Shown here: positions 26,666-34,609 of the stretch, piece by piece
Layout: each line of letters starts with the position of its first letter
How positions within the stretch are numbered: the stretch's first letter is position 1
NCBI GenBank assembly: GCA_040385645.1
Contig: JAZKGZ010000010.1
Location: forward strand, 1 to 64,000
DNA: 64,000 nt
Direction: 5' to 3'
Origin: JANXSS01 sp040385645
GTDB taxonomy: Bacteria; Pseudomonadota; Gammaproteobacteria; Burkholderiales; Burkholderiaceae_D
The notes under the pieces: model-generated
Database searches by the model: none
The model's input: only the letters and a program-made list of their open reading frames with translations
Told to the model about the DNA's origin: nothing
Made by a program: the position numbers and the translations under genes

Positions 26666-28057
26666 ATGCGATTTGATCTGGACAAGACCCGTCTAGCCTT
26701 CGTGGATATTGAGACCACCGGCGCTACGGCAACGGTCGATGCCATTACTGAAATCGGTATCGTTGAAGTCGATCGAGATGGCATACGTGAATGGAGCAGT
26801 CTGGTTCGGCCGTTTACCCGCATCTCGCCGTTCATTGAATCGCTAACCGGCATTTCTAACGAGATGGTCGCTGATGCGCCGCCTTTCGAGCTGCTAGCCG
26901 AAGAATTGCACGCACGCCTTGACGGCTGTCTTTTCATTGCACATAACGCCCGCTTCGATTACGGTTTTTTGAAAAATGCGTTTCGCCGCTGCGGCATCGA
27001 ATTCAAGCCCCAGGTACTCTGCACCGTCAAGCTTTCGCGCAAGCTCTATCCCGGGTTCGGCCGGCACAATCTCGATTCGTTGATCGAGCGCCACCGGTTG
27101 CCGGTGACGCAGCGCCACCGTGCCCTAGGCGATGCCCGCTTGATCTGGCATTTTTGGCAAACGCTCTATCGCACCTTGCCTCCGGAACAAATCGTGCAAG
27201 CTGTGCAAGGCCTGACGGCACGTCCGAGTTGGCCGCCGCATCTCGATCCCACTTGCATCGATGCGATGCCCGATACCCATGGTGTTTATTTGTTTTACGA
27301 CGATACGGCGCTACCGCTCTACATCGGCAAGGCAAACCAATTGCGTCACCGGGTGCTATCGCACTTCAGCGGCGACCATCGCTGTTCTAAAGAGATGCTG
27401 CTATCGCAGCAAGTGCGGCGTATCGAATGGATCGAAACTGCAGGTGAAGTAGGCGCGTTGTTGCAGGAAGCCGTATTGGTAAAACGGCTGCAGCCAGCAC
27501 ATAATCACCAGTTGCGCCGCAGCGAAGAAATTTGCGCCTGGCGCTTGGTGCAGCGAGGTGATGTGTTTCGCTTGGCGCTGGTGCAGTCGGACGATCTGTT
27601 TTTTGGTACCGAAGATAATCTTTACGGACCGTTCGTTAGCCACCGAAAAGCGACTGATGCATTGCGCTCGCTTGCTGACGCGCACCAGCTGTGTCATGGC
27701 TTATTAGGTTTGGAAAAGGTGCGTGTGGGAAAGCCCTGCTTCGGTAGCCAGGTAAAACGTTGCTTAGGTGTTTGTACGGGAAAGGAGGCAGCCGCTGCAC
27801 ATATCGAGCGTTTGCAAGCCGCTCTGAACTCGTGGCGACTGCCGCCCTGGCCATACGATGGGGCGATTGGTCTGCGGGAAGGCACCGGCCTGCATGTGCT
27901 TCGCAATTGGCGGTTTATCGGCAGTGTCGCAGTCGATGATCGAGAAGGTGCCAGTGCACTAATCGCTACTGGCACGCCAGTGTTCGACCGTGACGTATAT
28001 CGGATTCTAAAAACGCATCTTGCGCGCTTGTCCGACGAAGTTCTACCACTGAACTGA
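26666..28057 (+). CDS. DnaQ-like 3'-5' exonuclease fused to UvrC/Cho-type GIY-YIG nuclease
   Basis: Protein of 463 residues. The N-terminal DEDDh exonuclease domain (about 8-170) has FVDIETTG (Asp 14, Glu 16), HNARFDYGFL and HRALGDARL. A GIY-YIG domain starts near 206 (GVYLFYDD, then YIGKANQLRHRV) and is followed by a Cho-like C-terminal region with a CFGSQVKRCLGVC segment. The exonuclease half is like the epsilon subunit of DNA polymerase III; the second half is like the nuclease of UvrC and Cho. Similar fusions are known in actinobacteria and betaproteobacteria, and DNA repair is the likely role. A candidate LexA box precedes the gene. Confidence 0.92.
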   Translation: MRFDLDKTRLAFVDIETTGATATVDAITEIGIVEVDRDGIREWSSLVRPFTRISPFIESLTGISNEMVADAPPFELLAEELHARLDGCLFIAHNARFDYGFLKNAFRRCGIEFKPQVLCTVKLSRKLYPGFGRHNLDSLIERHRLPVTQRHRALGDARLIWHFWQTLYRTLPPEQIVQAVQGLTARPSWPPHLDPTCIDAMPDTHGVYLFYDDTALPLYIGKANQLRHRVLSHFSGDHRCSKEMLLSQQVRRIEWIETAGEVGALLQEAVLVKRLQPAHNHQLRRSEEICAWRLVQRGDVFRLALVQSDDLFFGTEDNLYGPFVSHRKATDALRSLADAHQLCHGLLGLEKVRVGKPCFGSQVKRCLGVCTGKEAAAAHIERLQAALNSWRLPPWPYDGAIGLREGTGLHVLRNWRFIGSVAVDDREGASALIATGTPVFDRDVYRILKTHLARLSDEVLPLN

Positions 28058-28118
28058 CTGTCGGAAAATCGGTAAAAATGCGAAGTCTTGTTTCTGACGT
28101 CAGGAAGAATAACCGGAA

Positions 28119-28580
28119 TTAGCGGCCCTGATAAGAACCGAATATTCCATGCCTGTCGTAATCCGCATATGCAGCGAGGTTATCCGATTTTTTATCCTGA
28201 AAATAAAATTCACCTTGCAAGACACACGGCGATGTATCGCTGCGTAGCGAGCTATTTGACGAGGCAGTAAAGCTGGGCGAATTACCCGTCGAGGCATGAG
28301 CCGACTCCGAAGTGACCACCTCCCATGATTTTGCAAGTGCGCTGAAAAACTTCTTAGTCGGTCCAATTGGTATGCTGAGCGATTTTTGCCGGCGTGTTTT
28401 GATTGGGGGTGGCAGCGAGTTGCCGAACTCTTCGCTACCAATTGATTTGGCATAGAACGGCTGAGCAGTAGCGAGTGGCTCGCTATGTACACTTGAGGGT
28501 GAATCAGTCTGCGCCGCGACCGGGACGGAATGATTTAAAGTAGCTGGCGCAGAAAAACATCTTAAAAGGGGCGAGACCAT
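28119..28580 (-). CDS. Small duplicated protein of unknown function (copy 1)
   Basis: Protein of 153 residues, paralogous to the product of 28840-29304; about 60% of aligned residues are the same in the first 100 positions. Both begin MVSPL-RCFSAPATLN and share LP-PIKT-RQ and ALA-SWE-VTSESAH. They are Ser/Thr/Ala/Pro-rich, without a typical signal peptide or membrane helix; the C-termini differ. No known family is recognised. The composition resembles translocated effectors or secreted small proteins, but that is inference. It shares with copy 2 a palindrome and a 30-base identical upstream block. Confidence 0.6.
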   Translation of the reverse strand: MVSPLLRCFSAPATLNHSVPVAAQTDSPSSVHSEPLATAQPFYAKSIGSEEFGNSLPPPIKTRRQKSLSIPIGPTKKFFSALAKSWEVVTSESAHASTGNSPSFTASSNSSLRSDTSPCVLQGEFYFQDKKSDNLAAYADYDRHGIFGSYQGR

Positions 28581-28614
28581 GATGATAGACCTAAGAAATT
28601 AAAAAATCTGTTGC

Positions 28615-28632
28615 TGTGGAACACATTCCACA
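28615..28632. promoter_or_regulatory. Palindrome upstream of copy 1
   Basis: The arms TGTGGAA and TTCCACA are separated by four bases and form a perfect inverted repeat about 35 bases before the ATG. A near-identical palindrome occurs at the same place before the paralogous gene, which suggests a shared operator or an mRNA leader hairpin. Confidence 0.6.
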
Positions 28633-28651
28633 TCGATGAAAGAGATATTAT

Positions 28652-28681
28652 CGATATTAGCAAAAGAATAACTTTAACATT
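28652..28681 (-). promoter_or_regulatory. Conserved 30-base block, probable promoter of copy 1
   Basis: These 30 bases are identical to 29374-29403. The block starts 72 bases before the ATG of copy 1 and 70 before that of copy 2. It is A/T-rich and likely includes the promoter or an activator site, since it is better conserved than the coding parts. Confidence 0.6.
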
Positions 28682-28839
28682 CCGAAGACCTGTTGTAAAA
28701 CCCGAAACGATGTTTTTTTGATAAATTACAGTGAAAAGCTCGTTTTTTGCATGTTTGTGTGCGCCAGCGCCTTTACATTTCGAAAAAATTTTACATTTGC
28801 CGAGAAAATCAACACGTCTTCGACGTTATGTAATGCGCG

Positions 28840-29304
28840 TTATCCGCCGAAATACGGCGGTATTGGAAGCTCCAAAGTTTCGTTTGATTTGCCGGCTCTG
28901 TCGGTTCGCTCGGAACGGGGATCGTCACTCATAAAATGGTCGCCCCATGTGCCGTAGGGAGAAAAATCGCCCATCGGCGACTGCGTCAAATCGCTTCGCG
29001 GCGAATTGCTTGTGGACACATGTGCAGATTCAGAAGTCACCGCTTCCCACGAACTCGCTAGTGCACGAAACAGGCGTTTCGTCGCCAAACCTATGGCTTT
29101 ACGCGGGGCTTGCCTGCCTGTTTTAATCGGTCGAGGCAGGGATGCAGCGAATATTTCGCTAGCGGCAGAATTAGCGCAGAGCTGCCGCGTACTAGCGATC
29201 GGCTCACTATGCGCTCCTGAGAGCGTGTCTGACGGCGTTGCGACCGGAACGGCACGATTGAGCGTAGCAGGTGCAGAAAAACATCTTACGAGGGGGGAAA
29301 CCAT
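28840..29304 (-). CDS. Small duplicated protein of unknown function (copy 2)
   Basis: Protein of 154 residues, paralogue of the product of 28119-28580. The first 100 residues align with few gaps, whereas the C-terminal third is unrelated apart from being Ser/Asp/Pro-rich. No domain is recognised. The two genes lie head to tail with a period of 724 bases. Divergent from this copy, 345 bases away, begins a large F-box-like protein. Possible host-directed role by context only. Confidence 0.6.
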   Translation of the reverse strand: MVSPLVRCFSAPATLNRAVPVATPSDTLSGAHSEPIASTRQLCANSAASEIFAASLPRPIKTGRQAPRKAIGLATKRLFRALASSWEAVTSESAHVSTSNSPRSDLTQSPMGDFSPYGTWGDHFMSDDPRSERTDRAGKSNETLELPIPPYFGG

Positions 29305-29338
29305 GCTGATGGGCCTAAAAGATTAAAAAAGCTATTGC

Positions 29339-29355
29339 TGTGGATACATTCCACA
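29339..29355. promoter_or_regulatory. Palindrome upstream of copy 2
   Basis: The arms TGTGGA and TCCACA are separated by five bases. It lies at the same distance from the start codon as the palindrome of copy 1, though the spacer has changed, which argues that the arms are under selection. Confidence 0.6.
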
Positions 29356-29373
29356 TGATCGAAATAATCGTGC

Positions 29374-29403
29374 CGATATTAGCAAAAGAATAACTTTAAC
29401 ATT
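29374..29403 (-). promoter_or_regulatory. Conserved 30-base block, probable promoter of copy 2
   Basis: Identical to 28652-28681 and at the same distance from the gene start. It also faces the divergent F-box-like gene, so one regulator could serve both. Confidence 0.6.
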
Positions 29404-29649
29404 TAAGCGACCCGTTGTAAAACTTGAAATCACATTGTTTTGACAATTTTCGACGCTACGCCTGTTTTTAAAGTGGTTGTATGCGCCAGTCGTTTTGCAT
29501 TGTCCAAGAAACTGACATTTGAAATGCGTTTTACGCCACGCCTCGGCCAACTTCCTGTAATTTGAATATTGATAATTATGCAACTTGTTACAATGCGGTG
29601 CGCTCGCGGGTGGCCATCTTCCGCCGCTCAACCACACGGAGCTTCATCC

Positions 29650-31824
29650 ATGAAAACCGGCCGTCTTTCCCCATCGATCCTCCGCAATTCCAGCCCTGCC
29701 AGCGCCACCGCGACGACCGCCGCTGCTGAAGGACTACCTTCGCAGTCGTGCGGGTCGTTACGATGGTCCGACACCGACGCCAGAGAAAATTCATCGGCGG
29801 CTGGGCCGGCGTTGAAAAAACGGCGGTTACCCGGCGCGTCAACCGACTTCAAGTCTCTACCTAAAGAGTTACATCGCCGCCTCGCAAAAAATTTTACGGC
29901 GGGAACGGGCGATACGGTGCGCCTTGGCACGGTCAACAAAGCACTGCGGGAAAGCCTGCAAGATCAAGTTTGGCTGGAACGCCTGATTCATCGGGCGCGG
30001 TGTGACGAAAACGGTGTCCCGCGCACGGTATCGACCCTGCAGCAAGTATTGCAGGATCCGGATTTGCTCGACGATCGACAGCGCCCGCTACGGCTGCGTG
30101 CAACGATACTGGCTGAAGCGATATCGCAGATTGCAGCGGTGTGCCGGTCGCACATAGAGGCCGGTGAGGTATTGTTACTCGGCGCGACCGTGCTCGAACG
30201 CATCCATGTATTGGCACGGCCACAAGATGAACAGACCATGGCCAATCTTTTGTATGGCATAGCACAGGCCTTTCCAAAACACGAGTTTGCTCGTGCGGTC
30301 TCCCACGGCGGCGCGCATAATTCCCAGGTTGCGCCTACTACGCAAGAGTTCTATCGCCGCTTCAAAGCGATCGCAACGAAGTGGGCAGGAGAAACCCCGC
30401 AACAGATGGAAACTGCCACCGTATCAGGTTTGTACATGATCAACGATCCTGATGAGCGCGTGGCGGTTTGGCAGCACGCTTTTGCCGAGCGTGACCCGAG
30501 TTCCCCGCACGATCCGGCAATGGTTGTGGCGTTGGCGAGGGAATTGGGATATTTGCCACTGCAACCCGCGCGCGAAAGTGCCCGGCTCGCGCTGATGCGA
30601 CTGCTACCTGATCTTGCCCCATCAACACGTGCAAAGGTGATTTCAGCTTTGACGGCGGTCGTAGTCGGCAATCGGGCTCATCCTGATTATGTGCAGTTGG
30701 TCAGCGATTTATGGGGCCACGGAATGGCGATCGATAGAGACGATCTGCGCGCTGGCGTAATCGCTACCACAACCAAGTTGCTGCGTTTTATGCAAAGCCC
30801 GATTCGGTATGAACGCTATAGCGCAACAGCAGTGGCATTGACAGACATGGATCCGGCCGAAAAAGATTTGTGCGTGCCGGAGTTAGCAAAATCCATTGCG
30901 TATTTGCCGCAACTTTTGGAACGCTCCCATGCGGTGGTTCAATGTGCAAACAGTGTTCCCGTCCTGAGCGAACCGGAACGCATTCAGACTCTGACCACAC
31001 TGGTGCCGATGCTCGATCACGTATTCTTGCTGCCGACGCAGCGAGAGCTCTTTTCACAGTTTTGCCATGACGTCCAGCAGTTGCCGGCAAATAACCGCAA
31101 CGGTATGATCTATCTTCTCAGTAGCGCGGCGCGACTTTTTCCGCCATCTGCCGAGCGTCAATGCGCGCTCGGCGATCTGCTGTTGCTGATCGGGCAGACC
31201 GAAGGCGCAGCGTTGAAAAATCATCTGCTCCATTTTGGTAATGACGTGAAAAATATCACGCCTTCAAGCGATGCATTAAACATGTTGCATTGGGTACTGG
31301 TTACGGCTAACCGCTTGCCTGATCGCGACCGTGCCGATGTATTTTCTGCAGTTGCCAACCAGGCATTCAGTTCAATTAACGGAATGTTGCCGGCGAAAAT
31401 CGTCAGGTATTTATGCGCACAGACCCGCACCTGGCCGGCCGTCGAGGCGGAGATCGTGCGTAATGTCCTCCAAATTGAACTGACAAAAATCTGTATGACC
31501 GTCCGAGAGGGCGTGCAGGCAAATCGCCCCGCTGCGCTTCAGATACATAGTTTTAGAGCACTGTGCAGCACATTACAACAGGCGCCTGAAGAGATCGTCG
31601 CCCCGCTTGTCGACAGTGTTGCCGAAACGGTCAGGCTGGCACATGCAAGCGGCAAACCTTATGCGCGCGAATTCATGAGCGTGTTGCGAGTAACCCGCCT
31701 GCAAGACCGTTGCATGGCAAGGCTGACACCAGAAACTGCGTCAGCACTGGGTGCTTTGCTACGTGCTGAAGTAGCTGCTGAAGTACCGGCGAATATGCCT
31801 CCGGGTGCACCTGCACTGATTTGA
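29650..31824 (+). CDS. Large protein with F-box-like N-terminal domain, candidate effector
   Basis: Protein of 724 residues from the ATG at 29650, chosen for its GGAG ribosome site; upstream in-frame codons look non-coding. The first 60 residues are Ser/Pro/Ala-rich. Residues about 70-115 resemble an F-box: FKSLPKELHRRLAKNF, then VRLGTVNKALRESLQDQVW. The rest is all-helical with repeated Leu-rich helices of about 40 residues, resembling a helical-repeat scaffold. No catalytic motif is seen. Together with the F-box/LRR gene at 6733-8148 this suggests manipulation of eukaryotic ubiquitin ligases, which is inference. The adjacent duplicated small genes share the divergent promoter region. Confidence 0.65.
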   Translation: MKTGRLSPSILRNSSPASATATTAAAEGLPSQSCGSLRWSDTDARENSSAAGPALKKRRLPGASTDFKSLPKELHRRLAKNFTAGTGDTVRLGTVNKALRESLQDQVWLERLIHRARCDENGVPRTVSTLQQVLQDPDLLDDRQRPLRLRATILAEAISQIAAVCRSHIEAGEVLLLGATVLERIHVLARPQDEQTMANLLYGIAQAFPKHEFARAVSHGGAHNSQVAPTTQEFYRRFKAIATKWAGETPQQMETATVSGLYMINDPDERVAVWQHAFAERDPSSPHDPAMVVALARELGYLPLQPARESARLALMRLLPDLAPSTRAKVISALTAVVVGNRAHPDYVQLVSDLWGHGMAIDRDDLRAGVIATTTKLLRFMQSPIRYERYSATAVALTDMDPAEKDLCVPELAKSIAYLPQLLERSHAVVQCANSVPVLSEPERIQTLTTLVPMLDHVFLLPTQRELFSQFCHDVQQLPANNRNGMIYLLSSAARLFPPSAERQCALGDLLLLIGQTEGAALKNHLLHFGNDVKNITPSSDALNMLHWVLVTANRLPDRDRADVFSAVANQAFSSINGMLPAKIVRYLCAQTRTWPAVEAEIVRNVLQIELTKICMTVREGVQANRPAALQIHSFRALCSTLQQAPEEIVAPLVDSVAETVRLAHASGKPYAREFMSVLRVTRLQDRCMARLTPETASALGALLRAEVAAEVPANMPPGAPALI

Positions 31825-31922
31825 TTCGGCTGGATGGCGGGCGCACACGATGCGACGCGTGTCTTTACCGTCATCGCCATGTCTGTCAAGATGCGGCGGA
31901 TCGATACTTCGCCGGCCCTGTC

Positions 31923-32741
31923 ATGTCTCGTTTTCCTGCGTTCCACTTATTTAGATTTCATCTCTCAAGATTTCGTCAGTCGACGTTTCATTCTTTTCTT
32001 TTCTATTCCTTCATGCCGGTGATGTTGTTTTTCATTGCGGCCACGGCGCAAGCCGATGAGCTCAGCATTGCCGTTGCCGCCAATTTTGCGGCACCCATGC
32101 AAAAGCTCGCCGTCCAGTTCGAAAAAGCCACCGGTCACAAAGCCCTGATATCGATAGGTGCCACCGGTAAGTTTTACGCGCAGATCAAGAATGGCGCACC
32201 GTTCGAGGTGCTGCTGGCTGCCGACAGCGAAACGCCGGCCAAACTCGAAGCCGAAGGGGCCGCGGTTGCCGGTAGCCGATTTACCTATGCTATCGGCAAA
32301 CTGGCCTTATGGAGTGCAAAAGCAGGATTCGTCGACGAGCAAGGTGCCGTTCTCAAGCAAGGTGCTTTCACGCATCTCTCAATCGCCAGCCCCAAGGTTG
32401 CACCCTACGGCGCCGCTGCAGTAGAAACCTTGACTGCCCTCGGTTTGCTCAATGCATTGCAGCCTAAGTTCGTCCAGGGAGAAAACATCGCGCAGACGTT
32501 CCAGTTCGTCGCCACCGGTAATGCGGAGCTGGGCTTCGTGGCCATGTCTCAGGTCTTCGAAGACGACCGGCTCAAATCCGGTTCCGTCTGGATCGTGCCC
32601 TCGGATTTGTATCGGCCGATCAGACAAGATGCCGTGGTACTCGAAAAAGGTCGGAACAACGCAGCCGTCGCCGACTTCATGCGCTTCCTAAAAAGCGAGC
32701 CGGCCAGACAGTTGATCCGCCGCTACGGCTACGACCTTTAG
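31923..32741 (+). CDS. modA: Molybdate ABC transporter substrate-binding protein ModA
   Basis: Periplasmic molybdate-binding protein. The mature start is near ADELSIAVAANFAAPMQKL, and the ligand region GATGKFYAQIKNGAPFEVLLAADS is characteristic of ModA. From the ATG at 31923 the leader is long (about 45 residues, Phe/His/Arg-rich); an in-frame ATG at 32013 gives a shorter conventional signal peptide. No strong ribosome site decides between them. It is the first gene of modABC, which imports molybdate for molybdenum-cofactor enzymes. Confidence 0.92.
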   Translation: MSRFPAFHLFRFHLSRFRQSTFHSFLFYSFMPVMLFFIAATAQADELSIAVAANFAAPMQKLAVQFEKATGHKALISIGATGKFYAQIKNGAPFEVLLAADSETPAKLEAEGAAVAGSRFTYAIGKLALWSAKAGFVDEQGAVLKQGAFTHLSIASPKVAPYGAAAVETLTALGLLNALQPKFVQGENIAQTFQFVATGNAELGFVAMSQVFEDDRLKSGSVWIVPSDLYRPIRQDAVVLEKGRNNAAVADFMRFLKSEPARQLIRRYGYDL

Positions 32742-32748
32742 GATCGCA

Positions 32749-33423
32749 ATGCTCGGGCCAGAAGACTGGGGCGCTATTCGCCTGACATTGAAACTGGCAA
32801 CGATCGTCACGGTGCTGCTGCTGCTCGTCGGCACGCCGATCGCTTGGTGGCTGGCCAATACCAACTCTAGGGCCAAAGGTGTGGTCGCTGCGATTGTGGC
32901 GTTGCCCCTGGTCCTGCCGCCGACCGTGATTGGTTTCTATCTGTTGGTAGCGATGGGGCCGCAGGGGCCGGTCGGGCGGTTGACCGACTCGCTGGGGATC
33001 GGATTGCTGCCATTCAGCTTCCCGGGGCTCGTGATCGCCTCCGTGTTTTACTCGCTACCTTTTGCGGTGCAACCGATTCACAATGCCTTCGAAGCGGTGG
33101 GCAAGCGTCCGATGGAAGTGGCGGCGACACTGCGCGCTAGCCCTATCGATGCATTTTTTTCCGTTGCGGTGCCGATGGCCAGACCGGGTTTCATCACCGC
33201 TGCCATCCTTGGCTTTGCCCACACTGTTGGGGAATTCGGCGTGGTGCTGATGATTGGCGGGAACATCCCGGATAAGACCCGCGTGGTATCCGTACAGATC
33301 TACGATCATGTGGAGGCGCTGCAGTATGCCCAGGCGCATTGGCTCGCCGCTGGCATGCTGGCGTTCGGCTTCCTGGCGTTGCTCGGGCTTTACGCCTTCA
33401 ATCGCACGACCAGACTGCAGTGA
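32749..33423 (+). CDS. modB: Molybdate ABC transporter permease ModB
   Basis: Protein of 224 residues with five to six membrane helices. The permease-type EAA loop is seen in EAVGKRPMEVAATLRASP, followed by VAMPxARPGF and GFAHTVGEFGVVLMIGGN, signatures of ModB. It starts seven bases after modA and its stop overlaps the modC start as GTGA, so the three genes form one operon. Confidence 0.95.
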   Translation: MLGPEDWGAIRLTLKLATIVTVLLLLVGTPIAWWLANTNSRAKGVVAAIVALPLVLPPTVIGFYLLVAMGPQGPVGRLTDSLGIGLLPFSFPGLVIASVFYSLPFAVQPIHNAFEAVGKRPMEVAATLRASPIDAFFSVAVPMARPGFITAAILGFAHTVGEFGVVLMIGGNIPDKTRVVSVQIYDHVEALQYAQAHWLAAGMLAFGFLALLGLYAFNRTTRLQ

Positions 33424-34502
33424 GCCACCCCGCCATCCATCTTGCATTGGATGTACGTCGCGGTACTTTTTCAATGCGTGCAGATCTGACCTTACCCGGA
33501 CGCGGCGTTACAGCCCTGTTCGGCCATTCCGGCTCGGGTAAAACGTCGTTGCTGCGTGCAATCGCCGGATTGGAGAGGCATGCGGGGCGCTTGGAGGTGA
33601 ACGGTGAGCTGTGGCAAGACGACGGCAACCATGTTTTTATGCCCACCCATCAGCGCCCGATCGGCTATGTATTTCAGGAGCCGAGCCTGTTGCCACACCT
33701 GACGGTGGCGGGTAACCTAGCCTTCGGCTTGCGACGCATAGCATCGGAAAACCGTAGGATCGACAAACAAACGCTGCTGCAATTATTGGGGATCGAGCAT
33801 CTATTGGAGCGACGCCCTGCCGGCCTCTCCGGTGGCGAGCGTCAGCGGGTGGCCATAGCCAGGGCCTTGCTGACGAGCCCCAGGCTACTGTTGATGGACG
33901 AGCCGCTGGCGGCGCTAGACCACGCGCGCAAACAAGAAGTATTGCCCTATCTCGAGCGTATCCGCGATGAACTGGATATGCCGATGCTTTATGTGACGCA
34001 CGCGCCGGAGGAAGTAGCACGTCTGGCCGACCATATGGTATTGCTCGATGCGGGCAGAATTCTAGCTAGCGGTGCGATTGCAGACATCACCTCCCGTCTG
34101 GATCTGCCGACTGCGTTAGCCGATGGTGCCGGTACCGTTGCCGAGGCAACCGCAATGTCCTACGATCGGCGTTATCAGTTATTGACCGTACGCGTGGCGG
34201 GTAATCTAATTTACCTCGCGCATGCCGAGGTGCCTGTTGGTACCCGTATGCGATTGCGTATCCTCGCGCTGGATGTGAGCCTGTCGCTTGGCCGGCAAGA
34301 AGATAGTTCGATTCTCAACCAGCTACCGGCGCAGATCGTCGCCGAAGTGCCCGGGGCACTGGATGCCCAGGTTGTGATGCGATTAAATGCCAGCGGCATG
34401 CCGCTTCTGGCCCGAATCACGCGCCATTCCAGAGACCGCTTGCACGTCGCCCCGGGAAGTTCAGTCTGGGCGCAGTTCAAAGCGGTGGCGGTCCGATCGT
34501 AA
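33420..34502 (+). CDS. modC: Molybdate ABC transporter ATP-binding protein ModC
   Basis: Protein of 360 residues from a GTG overlapping the modB stop. Walker A GHSGSGKT is at 35-42; the signature LSGGERQRVAIARAL, Walker B LLLMDEPLAALD and switch His (VTHAPEE) are all present. A C-terminal TOBE/Mop-like domain occupies about 290-355 and would bind molybdate for feedback control. A longer frame upstream of the GTG overlaps modB and is not credible. A hairpin without U-run lies at 34513-34537. Confidence 0.95.
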   Translation: MSHPAIHLALDVRRGTFSMRADLTLPGRGVTALFGHSGSGKTSLLRAIAGLERHAGRLEVNGELWQDDGNHVFMPTHQRPIGYVFQEPSLLPHLTVAGNLAFGLRRIASENRRIDKQTLLQLLGIEHLLERRPAGLSGGERQRVAIARALLTSPRLLLMDEPLAALDHARKQEVLPYLERIRDELDMPMLYVTHAPEEVARLADHMVLLDAGRILASGAIADITSRLDLPTALADGAGTVAEATAMSYDRRYQLLTVRVAGNLIYLAHAEVPVGTRMRLRILALDVSLSLGRQEDSSILNQLPAQIVAEVPGALDAQVVMRLNASGMPLLARITRHSRDRLHVAPGSSVWAQFKAVAVRS

Positions 34503-34609
34503 GACTTTTTCTGCGGCACCTACCGGTGCAGGTGCCGATCAATCGACCCTGGCCACGGCACGTAAAGCTGTCATACTGTCGGTCGTTCGATCCTGCCCGT
34601 ATTGCCATC

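Larger units (their letters stand above)
28119..29560. repeat. Tandem duplication of a ~724-bp gene-plus-promoter unit
   Basis: Unit 1 is about 28119-28830 and unit 2 about 28840-29560. Similarity covers the N-terminal coding part and about 200 bases upstream, including motifs such as a conserved tgtgcgccag-like stretch. The duplication is not recent, because the protein C-termini have diverged. Confidence 0.7.

Noticed and set aside
34513..34537. Hairpin after modC
   Set aside because: An eight-base-pair stem (CGGCACCT/AGGTGCCG) without a following U-run, and no minus-strand gene ends there; not called a terminator.
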